Part shown: piece after piece, positions 36,507 through 47,375 of the stretch
How the letters are laid out: each line of letters starts with the position of its first letter
How positions within the stretch are numbered: position 1 is the first letter of the stretch
Source of the DNA: Pseudomonas sp. 21
Lineage (GTDB): Bacteria > Pseudomonadota > Gammaproteobacteria > Pseudomonadales > Pseudomonadaceae
Length of the DNA: 64,000 bases
Assembly (NCBI RefSeq): GCF_000955805.1
Contig: NZ_JYOA01000001.1
Coordinates: 184,710 to 248,709, forward strand
Direction of reading: 5' to 3'
Made by a program: the position numbers and the translations under genes
The notes under the pieces: generated by a model
Seen by the model: only the letters and a program-made list of their open reading frames with translations
What the model was told of the DNA's origin: nothing
Database searches by the model: none

Positions 36507-37274
36507 ATGAACTTCAGTTGGGACGTGTTCTGGCAGTACCTGCTGCGGCCGAGCGATATCTACCTCTACGGCCTGTGGCTGACCTGCGTGATCGCCGTCA
36601 GCGCCATGCTCCTGGGCTGCGTGCTCGGGCTGCTGGCGGCGCTGATGCGCCTGTCGACCAACCCGCTCTTGCAATACCCGGTGCGCTTCTACGTGTGGCT
36701 GATGCGCGGCACGCCGCTGCTGGTGCAGATCGTCTTCCTCTACACCGCACTGGCCGCTGGCGGCATCTTCCGCTTCGAGGACCTGGACCTGGGGCTGTTC
36801 ATCCTGCCGGGCAACATCCAGGCAGCGATCATCGCCCTGGGCCTCAACGAAGGCGCGTACATGGCCGAGATCATCCGTGCCGGCATCGGTGCGGTGGACA
36901 AGGGCCAGTATGAAGCCGGCAAATCCCTCGGCATGACCTTCCCCAAGCTGATGCGCCGCATCGTGCTGCCGCAGGCCTTCCGGGTGATCGTTCCGCCGCT
37001 GGGCAACGAGTTCAACGTGATGCTGAAGAACACCACGCTGGTCAGCGTGATCGGCGTGCAGGAACTGCTGCTGAGCACCCAGATGGTCACCTCGGCGACC
37101 TTCCGCGTGTTCGAGCTGTACCTGGTCGTGGCGATCTACTTCCTCGCCCTGACCACCCTGTGGGGCTTCTTCCAGCGCTGGCTGGAAGTGCGCTTCGGCA
37201 AATCCGACGGCCAGCCAGCCGCCTCGAACCGACTGTTCGGCCGCCAGGCGATGAAACTGCTGAGGGGGCGTTGA
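36507..37274 (+). CDS. Amino-acid ABC transporter permease
   Basis: The 255-residue inner-membrane protein has about five to six helices and the HisM/GlnP-type permease loop, with [33 protein letters not shown]-type residues near 140-170. The N-terminal family segment [16 protein letters not shown] is near 68-84. There is a single permease gene, so the transporter probably uses a homodimer. It lies between the binding protein and the ATPase. Confidence 0.9.
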   Translation: MNFSWDVFWQYLLRPSDIYLYGLWLTCVIAVSAMLLGCVLGLLAALMRLSTNPLLQYPVRFYVWLMRGTPLLVQIVFLYTALAAGGIFRFEDLDLGLFILPGNIQAAIIALGLNEGAYMAEIIRAGIGAVDKGQYEAGKSLGMTFPKLMRRIVLPQAFRVIVPPLGNEFNVMLKNTTLVSVIGVQELLLSTQMVTSATFRVFELYLVVAIYFLALTTLWGFFQRWLEVRFGKSDGQPAASNRLFGRQAMKLLRGR

Positions 37275-37275
37275 G

Positions 37276-39162
<1,887 letters not shown>

Positions 39163-39179
39163 ACCGAAGAGAGTTTTCC

Positions 39180-40796
39180 ATGCTGAGCTTCTCTGCCCAC
39201 GAGTACCCCTACGCTTCCCAGCGCCAGAGCGTGTTCGCCCGCAACGGCATGGTCGCCGCCTCGCAGCCCCTGGCTGCCGAGGCCGGCATCGCCATGCTGC
39301 GTGCCGGCGGCAACGCCATCGACGCCGCCATCGCCACCGCCGCCGCGCTGACCGTGGTCGAGCCCACCGGCTGCGCCATCGGCGGCGACGCCTTTGCCCT
39401 GGTCTGGGTCAAGGACCAATTGCACGGTCTCGACGCCAGCGGCCATGCGCCCGCCTCCATCTCCATCGACAAGGTGAAAGCCGCCGGGCACGACAAGATG
39501 CCCGTTCACGGCTGGCTACCGATCACCGTGCCGGGCATTCCCTCGGCCTGGGCCGAGCTGTCCGCACGCTTCGGCAAACTGCCCTTTGCCGACCTGCTGC
39601 AACCGGCCATCGCGCTGGCCCGCAACGGTTTCCCGGTGTCCCCGGTGGTCGCCCACCAGTGGGAAATCGCCCGCCGCGAGTACCAGGAAAGCCGCGCCGC
39701 CGTGCCGGTGCTGGAAGCCTGGTTCGACACCTTCACCCTCGACGGCGAAGCACCGCGCGCCGGCCAGCTGTTCCGCAACCCGGCCCAGGCGAAAACCCTT
39801 GCCGAGCTGGCCGAGACGAAGTGCGAAAGCTTCTACCGTGGCGCCCTCGCCGAGCGCCTGGCCGCCCACTCCGCCGCCACCGGTGGCGAGCTGAGCGCCG
39901 CGGACCTGGCCGGCTACAAACCCAAGTGGGTCGAGCCGATCAAGACCAACTACCGCGGCTACGACGTCTGGGAAATCCCACCCGCCGGCCAGGGCCTGAT
40001 CGCCCTGATGACCCTGAACATCCTCCAGGGCTACGACTTCGACCAGCGCGACAGCCAGCTCACCTGGCACCGCCAGCTCGAAGCGATGAAGAAGGCCTAC
40101 GCCGACGGCCTGCACTACATCACCGACGCCGAGCACATGCGCGTCAGCACCGCCGCGCTGCTGTCCGACGACTATGCCGCGCGCCGCCGCGCCGAGATCG
40201 GCGAGCACGCCGCCGAGCCCAGGCACGGCGACCCGCACGCCAGCGGCACCGTGTACATCGCCACCGCCGACGGCGAAGGCAACATGGTCTCCTTCATCCA
40301 GAGCGCCTACCACGGCTTCGGCTCCGGCGTGGTGCTGCCCGACAGCGGCATCGGCCTGCAGAACCGCGGCTCGGAATTCAGCCTCGACCCGGCGCACTCC
40401 AACGCCCTGGCACCGGGCAAGAAGACCTTCCACACCATCATCCCCGGCTTCCTCAGCAAGGACGGCGTGGCCGTCGGCCCGTTCGGCGTGATGGGCGGCT
40501 ACATGCAGCCCCAGGGCCACGTGCAGATGGTGATGAACCTGGTGGACTTCGGCCTCAACCCGCAGGCCGCGCTGGACGCCCCGCGCTGGCAGTGGCTGGG
40601 CGGCATGAAGGTCGGCATCGAGCAGCACGCCAACCGTGACCTCGCCTTCGGCCTGGCGCGACGCGGCCACGAGGTCGAGATCGCCTGCGACCTCACCGAC
40701 TACGGCCGCGGCCAGATCATCATCCGCGACCCGCAAACCGGCGTGCTCTGCGGCGGTACCGAACCGCGCGCGGACTCGCATATCGCGGTCTGCTGA
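39180..40796 (+). CDS. Gamma-glutamyltransferase-family N-terminal hydrolase
   Basis: The 538-residue protein has the gamma-glutamyltranspeptidase fold, with GGNAIDAAIATAAALTVVEP near 43-62 and IGGDAFALV near 67-75. The likely self-cleavage and nucleophile threonine is T357 in HASGTVYIATADGEGNMVS. Later motifs are GSGVVLPDSGIGLQNRG and the glycine-rich GPFGVMGGYMQPQGHVQ. It lacks a signal peptide, unlike periplasmic GGTs. It starts 17 nt after the binding-protein gene and closes the operon. The context suggests it hydrolyses an imported gamma-glutamyl compound in the cytoplasm. Confidence 0.86.
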   Translation: MLSFSAHEYPYASQRQSVFARNGMVAASQPLAAEAGIAMLRAGGNAIDAAIATAAALTVVEPTGCAIGGDAFALVWVKDQLHGLDASGHAPASISIDKVKAAGHDKMPVHGWLPITVPGIPSAWAELSARFGKLPFADLLQPAIALARNGFPVSPVVAHQWEIARREYQESRAAVPVLEAWFDTFTLDGEAPRAGQLFRNPAQAKTLAELAETKCESFYRGALAERLAAHSAATGGELSAADLAGYKPKWVEPIKTNYRGYDVWEIPPAGQGLIALMTLNILQGYDFDQRDSQLTWHRQLEAMKKAYADGLHYITDAEHMRVSTAALLSDDYAARRRAEIGEHAAEPRHGDPHASGTVYIATADGEGNMVSFIQSAYHGFGSGVVLPDSGIGLQNRGSEFSLDPAHSNALAPGKKTFHTIIPGFLSKDGVAVGPFGVMGGYMQPQGHVQMVMNLVDFGLNPQAALDAPRWQWLGGMKVGIEQHANRDLAFGLARRGHEVEIACDLTDYGRGQIIIRDPQTGVLCGGTEPRADSHIAVC

Positions 40797-40804
40797 CGTA
40801 TCGA

Positions 40805-40836
40805 TTCTCCTCGCCGGCCGCAGCCGGTGAGGAGAA
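40805..40836. terminator. Strong hairpin between convergent genes
   Basis: A 14-bp stem (arms 40805-40818 and 40823-40836) with one G-U pair and a CGCA loop lies between the GGT-family stop and the convergent TssA/OmpA stop. It has no T-tract on the plus strand. It probably serves as a bidirectional transcription barrier. Confidence 0.65.
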
Positions 40837-40859
40837 GTCGCTCGGCCATCTGCCAGCAG

Positions 40860-42170
40860 TTACGGCTTTTCGCAGGCACCGCCTTCGGGGGTCAGGGTGA
40901 TCTCGACCCGCCGATTTGCATTACGGCCCACCTCCGAATCATCAGCGGCAATCGGCTCGCTGGAGCCGGCTCCACGCACCACAAAGCAACTCTCCGGGAT
41001 ATCCCCCATACGCTGCATCCAGTCGCGTACCGCTGCCGCACGATTGCGTGACAACTCCAGGTTCCGCTGGGGATCGCCGGTCGAATCGCTATGGCCGGTG
41101 ATGACGATCAGCCAACCGGGTTGCGCCTTGATGCCGATCAGGCTGTTGACCAGCACCTTGGTGGACTCGGGCTTGAGCTCAGCCTTGCCCGGCGGAAACA
41201 GCAACTGACCGTCCAGGCGGACGGGGCCGGCGGGAGCGGCAGGCGCCTCGGTATTGGCAACCGGGCGTACCCCCACTGACGGCAGCAGCTCACCCGCGCC
41301 CGTCATCGTCGGCCACCAGCGGCTATGCGCCCAGGCGAGCAGTACGGTCAACACCAGCAGAATGCCCAGCAGCAGTAACCAGGCCCAGAACGGGCGGCGC
41401 TTTCGTGTTGCCTGCTGCTCGATCGATGGCTCGCCTGGCGGCGCCCCGCCATCCAGCTTCAGCACAACCATTGCAGGCGCCTCGCTGCGCGGCTTGCGTG
41501 GGGTTCGCCGACGAGTCGGAGAGACCGGCAACTGGGAGGGAGGCGCAACATCGTTCGGCGCAGCCTTTGTCATTTCTTCGGCTGGCGCAGCGGTTGGCAG
41601 CCCCCCAACTTCGGCTGTTGCAGCATCCGGTGCCAAGCGTTTGAGCACGCCCCGCAGCTGGCTGCGCAGCGCCTGCATTGGAAGCAGCGGGTCTGCTTCG
41701 TGGCGCCCCAGCAGTTCCGCCAGCCGCTCGAGCTGATCGTCCAGGCAGAGCAACTCGGGCAAGTCCTCGACCGTTAGCTGCAAACCACGCATCCACGTTC
41801 GTAGCTCGGTGAACAGCCAGCCCAGAATCTCCAGGCGAACCGACAAGGCCGGCGGCCAGAGCCGCTGCCAGCTCCGCTGGAGCAGTCGCTCGATCAGGCT
41901 CAAGCCATCGCCCAGCCCGGACAAGCCGTGCCTTTGCGCACGTGAAAGGGCAAAGGCAGCAACCGATTGCAGCTCCACCCCGTGCTCGCGAAATTGAGCC
42001 AGACACAGGTGCTCCACACGCGTCCAGTCCACGTCCGGCCGCGCCGGATGGCTGAGCTTCGCCAACTCCGCCCCCAGCGCCGCAGACTGCTCGCTCCCCT
42101 GCGGATCACCGCCCAGGCGCAGCTTCTCCTCGACCACGCCCACCTCTTCGCCGCGCTTACCAGTCATCAT
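40860..42170 (-). CDS. TssA-like (ImpA_N) type VI secretion protein fused to OmpA domain
   Basis: The 436-residue protein has an ImpA_N/TssA-like domain (about 14-155, with KLSHPARPDVDWTRVEHLCLAQF and GVELQSVAAFALSRAQ). A Pro/Ala-rich linker and a single membrane helix (about 262-281, WAWLLLLGILLVLTVLLAWA) follow. The C-terminus is an OmpA-like peptidoglycan-binding domain (about 318-431: ITGHSDSTGDPQRNLELSRN and GRNANRRVEI). VasL/TagA-type TssA relatives share the first half; the OmpA end is unusual. The start at 42170 (or the adjacent ATG at 42167) abuts the receptor remnant, leaving no promoter region. No other type VI gene is in the window. Confidence 0.8.
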   Translation of the reverse strand: MMTGKRGEEVGVVEEKLRLGGDPQGSEQSAALGAELAKLSHPARPDVDWTRVEHLCLAQFREHGVELQSVAAFALSRAQRHGLSGLGDGLSLIERLLQRSWQRLWPPALSVRLEILGWLFTELRTWMRGLQLTVEDLPELLCLDDQLERLAELLGRHEADPLLPMQALRSQLRGVLKRLAPDAATAEVGGLPTAAPAEEMTKAAPNDVAPPSQLPVSPTRRRTPRKPRSEAPAMVVLKLDGGAPPGEPSIEQQATRKRRPFWAWLLLLGILLVLTVLLAWAHSRWWPTMTGAGELLPSVGVRPVANTEAPAAPAGPVRLDGQLLFPPGKAELKPESTKVLVNSLIGIKAQPGWLIVITGHSDSTGDPQRNLELSRNRAAAVRDWMQRMGDIPESCFVVRGAGSSEPIAADDSEVGRNANRRVEITLTPEGGACEKP

Positions 42171-42179
42171 CGCACCAGA

Positions 42180-43070
42180 TATCCGAAGAACGTGCAGAAG
42201 TACACCGCTGCCACACTCACCAGCTACGCGCTGGCCGACACCCTGTCGGTTCTCGAAGGCCGCGTCGAGCTGACCGTCGGTGCGCGCAAGCAGCGTGTGG
42301 AGTCGCAGAACTACGAGATGAACGTCGGCACTCCGGCAGGCGCCGGCTACGACGAGGAAGAGACCACCCCGATGGCCGGCGTCGTGGTCAAGCCGTGGGA
42401 GAACATCTCGCTCTACGCCAACTACATCGAAGGCCTGAGCCCCGGCGAAACCGCGCCCATCGGCACCGCCAACGCCGGGGAAATGCTCTCGCCCTATGTC
42501 TCCAAGCAGAAGGAAGTCGGCATCAAGGGCGAGTGGAACGGATTCGGCGCCACGCTCGCCGCCTTCGAGATCAAGCGCCCGAGCAGCGTCAACGACAATG
42601 GCCGCTTCACCCGCGGCGGAGAACAGCGCAACCGCGGCCTCGAACTGAGCCTGTTCGGCGAGGTGGCCGAAGGTGCACGCCTGCTCGGTGGCGCCTCCTA
42701 CACCCAGTCCAAGCTGACCAAAACCCAGGACGGCCAGTACGACGGCAACAACGGCATCGGCGTGCCGCGCCGGCAACTGAACCTCGGCGGCGAGTACGAC
42801 ATCGCCCAGGTACCGGGCCTGACGGTGACCGCGCGGACGATCTACACCAGCGAGCAGTACGTGGACCAGGCCAACAGCCTGAGCCTCCCCGACTGGTGGC
42901 GCCTGGACCTGGGCGCGCGCTACCGCTTCGAGACCCTCGGCAAGCCGGTGGTGCTGCGCGCCAACCTGGATAACGCGTTCGACAAGAACTACTGGGGCAC
43001 CTCCACCGCCGGGTACCTGTACCTGGGCGAGGGGCGCACCCTGCAGCTGTCTGCGAGCGTGGACTTCTAA
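42180..43070 (+). pseudogene. C-terminal remnant of TonB-dependent siderophore receptor
   Basis: About 295 residues of the beta-barrel end of a FemA/FiuA/FpvA-type receptor are present. They run from TSYALADTLSVLEGRVELTVG to a C-terminal strand ending QLSASVDF. Typical segments include EVGIKGEWNGFGATLAAFEIK and LRANLDNAFDKNYWG. The signal peptide, plug domain and first half of the barrel (several hundred residues) are absent. Homology stops near 42180, where the divergent TssA/OmpA gene begins. No start codon or promoter suits the remnant, so it is probably non-functional. Genes of the usual receptor operon continue downstream. Confidence 0.85.
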
Positions 43071-43090
43071 CGAAAAGAACGAGCCTTACG

Positions 43091-44239
43091 ATGACCGCCA
43101 AAGCCCTTCGCACCTGGTACCTGGTGCACAAGTGGACCAGCCTGATCTCCACGGTATTCCTGCTGATGCTCTGCCTCACGGGCCTGCCGCTGATCTTCCA
43201 TGAAGAGATCGAGCACACCTTCGAGCCACACCCGGAGCTCAAGCCGCTCACCGAGCAGTCGCCGAAGATCGACTACGACGACGTGGTGGCCCGCGCCCTG
43301 GCGAAGCGGCCCGGCGAAGTGGTGCGCTTCGTGTTCTGGGAACAGGACGATCCGCTGGGCGCGGTCCTCACGGCTCCGACCCTGGTGCCGCCGCCGGAGG
43401 ATGGCCACATCCAGCCCTTCGACGCCCGCACCGGGGAGTTCTTCGACCCGCCGCCGCCGGGCGGCTTCATGCACATCATGTTGAAGCTGCACACCGACCT
43501 GTTCATGGGGCTGCCCGGCTACCTGTTCCTCGGTTTCATGGGCCTGCTGCTGGTGGCGTCGCTGGTCTCGGGCGTCGTGGTCTACACGCCGTTCATGCGC
43601 AAGCTGGATTTCGCCACCGTGCGCTCCCAGCGCAGCTCGCGGCTGAAGTGGCTGGACCTGCACAATGTGCTGGGCATCGTCACCCTCGCCTGGGTGCTGG
43701 TGGTCGGCGTCACCGGAGTGATCAACACCCTGGCGCTGCCGATCCTGATGCTCTGGCAAGGCGGCCAGCTGGCCGAGATGACCGCGCCGTACAAGGACGC
43801 GCCGCCGCTGGAAAGCCTCGGCTCGCTGCACAAGGCCATCGATACCGCCCGCAGGGCCGCGCCGGACATGGAAGTCAGCTTCGTCGGCTTCCCCGGCACA
43901 CAGTTCAGCAGTCAGCACCACTACGCCGTGTTCATGCGCGGCAACACGCCGCTCACCGAACGCCTGCTCAAGCCCGCGCTGGTGGATGCCGAAACCGGCG
44001 AACTGACCGACATGCGCGAGATGCCGCTCTACGTGAAGACGCTGCTGCTGTCCCAGCCACTGCACTTCGGCGACTACGGCGGCATGCCGCTGAAGATCGT
44101 CTGGGCGCTGCTGGACATCGTCAGCATCGTCATCCTCGCCAGCGGCCTGTACCTGTGGCTTGGCCGACGCCGCACGCCCATCGAGAAACGCCTGGCGGAA
44201 CTGGATTCCGGCGGTCTGAACACGGAGGTCAAGGCATGA
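43091..44239 (+). CDS. PepSY-associated transmembrane protein
   Basis: The 382-residue inner-membrane protein has helices near 15-36, 140-165, 190-215 and 340-360 and the PepSY-TM residue pattern (WYLVHKWTSLIS at the start, then KLHTDLFMGLPGYLFLGFMG). Relatives follow siderophore receptors and are thought to help iron release by reduction. It starts 20 nt after the receptor remnant, as expected for the old operon. It overlaps the next small gene by 4 nt (ATGA). Confidence 0.88.
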   Translation: MTAKALRTWYLVHKWTSLISTVFLLMLCLTGLPLIFHEEIEHTFEPHPELKPLTEQSPKIDYDDVVARALAKRPGEVVRFVFWEQDDPLGAVLTAPTLVPPPEDGHIQPFDARTGEFFDPPPPGGFMHIMLKLHTDLFMGLPGYLFLGFMGLLLVASLVSGVVVYTPFMRKLDFATVRSQRSSRLKWLDLHNVLGIVTLAWVLVVGVTGVINTLALPILMLWQGGQLAEMTAPYKDAPPLESLGSLHKAIDTARRAAPDMEVSFVGFPGTQFSSQHHYAVFMRGNTPLTERLLKPALVDAETGELTDMREMPLYVKTLLLSQPLHFGDYGGMPLKIVWALLDIVSIVILASGLYLWLGRRRTPIEKRLAELDSGGLNTEVKA

Positions 44240-44427
44240 GGCGAGGACTCTGGATGATCTTCCGCTGGCCCCTCGCGCTGGCCGTGCTGAGCACCTTCGG
44301 GCTGCTCTCCGCGCTGCTCGGCGACGGGGTTTTCGACGTGCTGTCGTGGATTTCCCTTGGTGTTCCGCTGCTGCTGATCGTCTTTGTAGGGATGAGAATG
44401 CCCCGCCGACCCAAGGAGCCCCGCTGA
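44236..44427 (+). CDS. Small two-helix membrane protein
   Basis: The 63-residue protein (MRRGLWMIFRWPLALAVLST...) has two hydrophobic segments (about 8-27 and 34-53) and a basic C-terminus (RMPRRPKEPR). It overlaps the PepSY gene by ATGA and ends 1 nt before the MFS start. Small proteins of this kind are common between PepSY and MFS genes in siderophore clusters. Function is unknown. Confidence 0.75.
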   Translation: MRRGLWMIFRWPLALAVLSTFGLLSALLGDGVFDVLSWISLGVPLLLIVFVGMRMPRRPKEPR

Positions 44428-44428
44428 A

Positions 44429-45625
44429 ATGACCGCCATGCCACCCCAGGCGCCGACCCTGAACCTGCGCCCACTGATGTTCGAGACCTTCGTCTGCACG
44501 GTGGCAGTGATGTCCTTCGTCGCGCTGATCGGCCCGGTGGCGCGCACCCTGGGCCTCGCGCCCTGGCAGGCGGGCATGACCGTGACCGTCGGCGGTATCG
44601 CCTGGATGCTCATGGCCCGCGTCTGGGGCATCGCCAGCGACCGCCTGGGCCGCCGCCGCGTACTGCTCAGCGGCCTGGCTGGCTTCGCAGTGACCTACGC
44701 CCTGCTCTGCGCCTTCATGGCCCTGGCGCTGAACACCTCGATGTCGCCGCTGCCAGCCTTCATTGGCATCGTTGCGCTGCGAGGGTTGGCGGGCGGTTTC
44801 TACGCCGCCGTGCCGGCCTGCTCGGCGGCCCTCGTGGCCGACCACGTCAGCGCCGATAAGCGCGCCTCGGCCATGGCCGGGCTGGGTGCTGCCAGTGCCG
44901 TGGGCATGGTGGTCGGCCCGAGCTTCGCCGGCCTGCTGGCCATGCTCGGCCTGGCCCTGCCGCTGCTGCTCACCTGCCTGCTGCCACTGCTGGCCCTGGC
45001 CGTACTCTGGAAGTGGCTGCCGGACAGCCAGCGCGTTAGCGAACGCAAGGGTCCTGCCCTGGCGATCACAGACCGGCGCCTGCGCCGCTCGCTGACCCTG
45101 GGCTTCATCGCCATGGTCTGCGTCACCGTTGCGCAGATGACCGTCGGCTTCTTCGCCCTCGACCGCCTGCAACTGCCGCCCGCTGATGCCGCGCGGGTCG
45201 CCGGCATCGCCCTGACCTCGGTGGGGGTGGCGCTGATCTGCGCGCAGATGCTGGTACGCAAGCTGAACTGGGCGCCGCTGCGGCTGATCGGCGTGGGCGG
45301 CGTGATTTCGGCACTGGGCTTTGCCTCGGTGTGTATCGCTGTTGCACCGGGGATGCTCTACGCATCGTGCTTCGTCGCTGCTGCCGGCATGGGCTGGGTC
45401 TTCCCCGCCGTCTCGGCGCTCAACGCCAACGCCGTGGAAGCCGACGAGCAAGGCGCCGCTGCGGGCAGCCTGGTGGCCGTGCATGGGCTGGGCATGATCA
45501 GCGGCCCGTTGCTCGGCACCCTGCTGCACCAGGTGGATAGCCGCGCGCCCTATGTACTGGTCGCCGCGCTGCTGCTGTTCGGCGTCGCCTGGACCATTCT
45601 GCCGCGCAAGGGCGCCACTGCGTGA
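44429..45625 (+). CDS. MFS transporter
   Basis: The 398-residue protein has about 12 membrane helices and the MFS loop motif RVWGIASDRLGRRRVLL after helix 2 (about 68-84). AAGGAG lies upstream of the ATG. It is the third gene after the siderophore-receptor remnant, so a role in siderophore or xenosiderophore export or import is likely but not proven. The stop overlaps the GTG start of the next gene. Confidence 0.88.
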   Translation: MTAMPPQAPTLNLRPLMFETFVCTVAVMSFVALIGPVARTLGLAPWQAGMTVTVGGIAWMLMARVWGIASDRLGRRRVLLSGLAGFAVTYALLCAFMALALNTSMSPLPAFIGIVALRGLAGGFYAAVPACSAALVADHVSADKRASAMAGLGAASAVGMVVGPSFAGLLAMLGLALPLLLTCLLPLLALAVLWKWLPDSQRVSERKGPALAITDRRLRRSLTLGFIAMVCVTVAQMTVGFFALDRLQLPPADAARVAGIALTSVGVALICAQMLVRKLNWAPLRLIGVGGVISALGFASVCIAVAPGMLYASCFVAAAGMGWVFPAVSALNANAVEADEQGAAAGSLVAVHGLGMISGPLLGTLLHQVDSRAPYVLVAALLLFGVAWTILPRKGATA

Positions 45626-47247
45626 CCCTCGCCGACGCCCTGTTGCTGGCCCTTCTCGCTGTCGCGTTGCTGGGTTGGTGGTTGCGTCGTCGGTCAATGG
45701 CCCTTCTCGCCGCCCTGCTCGCGCTGGTCGCTGCGTTGTATGACGTCTGGGACGACCGCTGGCAGGCGGGTGTCGGCGCAGTGGTCGCCCTGCTGCTGGT
45801 GATGGGCCTGCTGCTGCAACGCAAGCGCCCTGAACGGGTCCCGCTCTGGCCGGGACTGCTCTTCAGCCTGCTGTCCGGGCTGGCAGTCGCCGCGCTGTAC
45901 TTTTTCCCGGTCTCGCCGCTTCCCATGCCGGGCGGCCCCTATCAAGTGGGTGTACGCGACTTCGAGCTGGTCGATGCCAGCCGCACCGGCCTCCTCGGCG
46001 CACCGGTCGGCAAGGCTCGGCGCCTGCTGGTGCGCGCCTGGTATCCGGCCAGGCCGGCAACAGGCGCGCCGCCACGCACCTACTTCAGCACTGCCGAAAG
46101 CCGCAGCACCGCCCGCGGCTTCGGCGAGCTGCTCCACTTTCCGCCATTGCTCACGCACTTGCGCCTCCTGCGCACCCACTCCTACGAGAACGCGCCGCTG
46201 CGGTCCGATCCTGGCCGCCTGCCGGTGGTGTTCTACAGCCACGGCTACGGCTCGTTCGCCGGCATGAACGGACGGATCATGGAGGAACTGGCCAGCCACG
46301 GTTACGCGGTCTACTCCGTGCAACACACCGGCGACGCCTCTCCCACGCTGTTCCCCAACGGTGAAGTGGCGCCCACCGACCCGGCGCTCTACGAGCACCT
46401 GCGGGATGCCTTCGAACACGGTTTCTCCCCGCTCCTGCTGCAAGGCTACGGCGAAGACGATATGGGCCGTCGCCTGGACGGCCAGTTGCGCTTCGCCACC
46501 GAACTCAAGCCGCCCGCGGACCGCGCCATCCACCTCAGCGCGCCGATCTGGCTGGCTGATCGGTTGTTCGTCCACGATCGCCTGCAGGCCGGCGAAGTGC
46601 CGCCAAACGTGGCCGACCTGGTAGCCGCCAGCGATTTCAGCCACGTCGGCGAGATGGGCATGTCCTTCGGCGGCTCGACTACTGGCGCCGTGTGCATGGT
46701 CGACAAGCGCTGCGCCGCGGCGGTGAACCTCGATGGCGGCGACTTTGACTTCACACCATTCGACGAGGACCTGCCGGTGCCGCTGTTGATGCTGCATTCG
46801 GACCTGTCGTTGTTCTATCGCATGCTGGGTCTTGCGCCACCGGCACAACCTCGCAGTTTCAACGACTTCTCCTACGAACGTATCGAGCACGCTGGGCAGA
46901 ACCCGCGCATCCATCGTCTGGTCCTGCGCGATGCGTTGCACGCCGGCCTCACCGACAATGCGCTGTACATGCGCCGGCCACTGCGCGACAGGCTGATCGG
47001 CAGCGCACCCACCGACGTACTGATCGAAGCTCCCGCCACGCTGGTACTGGGCTTCTTCGATCACTACCTGCGTGGCCGCGACAACAACTTCCCGCAGGCG
47101 CAAATGGCGCCGTACGCCGACTGGCTGACGCCCTACAGCAATCGCGCGGTGAGCCAATGGTGGGCGGGCCTGCCGGAGGCCGAACGGGCACGGTTGCAGG
47201 AGCGCATTCGCGCGATGCGGGCCCAGCGGCGGGCGCTGGACAAATAG
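45622..47247 (+). CDS. PAF-acetylhydrolase-like alpha/beta hydrolase
   Basis: The 541-residue protein starts at GTG overlapping the MFS stop (GTGA). Its first 100 residues hold three to four hydrophobic helices. A catalytic alpha/beta-hydrolase domain follows with PVVFYSHGYGSFAGMN (oxyanion region), nucleophile elbow GMSFGGS and a late histidine candidate in FFDHYLRG. It resembles platelet-activating-factor acetylhydrolase and dienelactone-hydrolase-like esterases. Its place in a siderophore-uptake operon suggests an ester-cleaving role on an imported ligand; this is inference. Confidence 0.78.
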   Translation: MTLADALLLALLAVALLGWWLRRRSMALLAALLALVAALYDVWDDRWQAGVGAVVALLLVMGLLLQRKRPERVPLWPGLLFSLLSGLAVAALYFFPVSPLPMPGGPYQVGVRDFELVDASRTGLLGAPVGKARRLLVRAWYPARPATGAPPRTYFSTAESRSTARGFGELLHFPPLLTHLRLLRTHSYENAPLRSDPGRLPVVFYSHGYGSFAGMNGRIMEELASHGYAVYSVQHTGDASPTLFPNGEVAPTDPALYEHLRDAFEHGFSPLLLQGYGEDDMGRRLDGQLRFATELKPPADRAIHLSAPIWLADRLFVHDRLQAGEVPPNVADLVAASDFSHVGEMGMSFGGSTTGAVCMVDKRCAAAVNLDGGDFDFTPFDEDLPVPLLMLHSDLSLFYRMLGLAPPAQPRSFNDFSYERIEHAGQNPRIHRLVLRDALHAGLTDNALYMRRPLRDRLIGSAPTDVLIEAPATLVLGFFDHYLRGRDNNFPQAQMAPYADWLTPYSNRAVSQWWAGLPEAERARLQERIRAMRAQRRALDK

Positions 47248-47278
47248 TCCGATCACGGATCGGCACGTGCGGGGCCCC

Positions 47279-47345
47279 ATCGCGGACGAAGCACGCTCCT
47301 ACAGGAGCTTCCATGAGCGCAGGAGCGGACTCCGTCCGCGATAGG
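47279..47345. repeat. REP doublet
   Basis: Inverted arms (ATCGCGGACGAAGCACGCTC and GGAGCGGACTCCGTCCGCGA) between the convergent hydrolase and ABC ATPase genes; the first arm carries a base change. Confidence 0.82.
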
Positions 47346-47375
47346 GCGGGTCTGGCTCAGAAGGCCAGGATCGAA

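Noticed and set aside
41967-42179. In-frame plus-strand extension of the receptor remnant that could supply a start codon.
   Set aside because: It is antisense to the conserved TssA-like domain and its translation resembles no receptor plug or signal peptide.
42171-42776. N-terminal extension of the TssA/OmpA protein by 202 residues.
   Set aside because: It is antisense to well-conserved receptor barrel sequence and lacks homology; the ATG at 42170 matches the family start.
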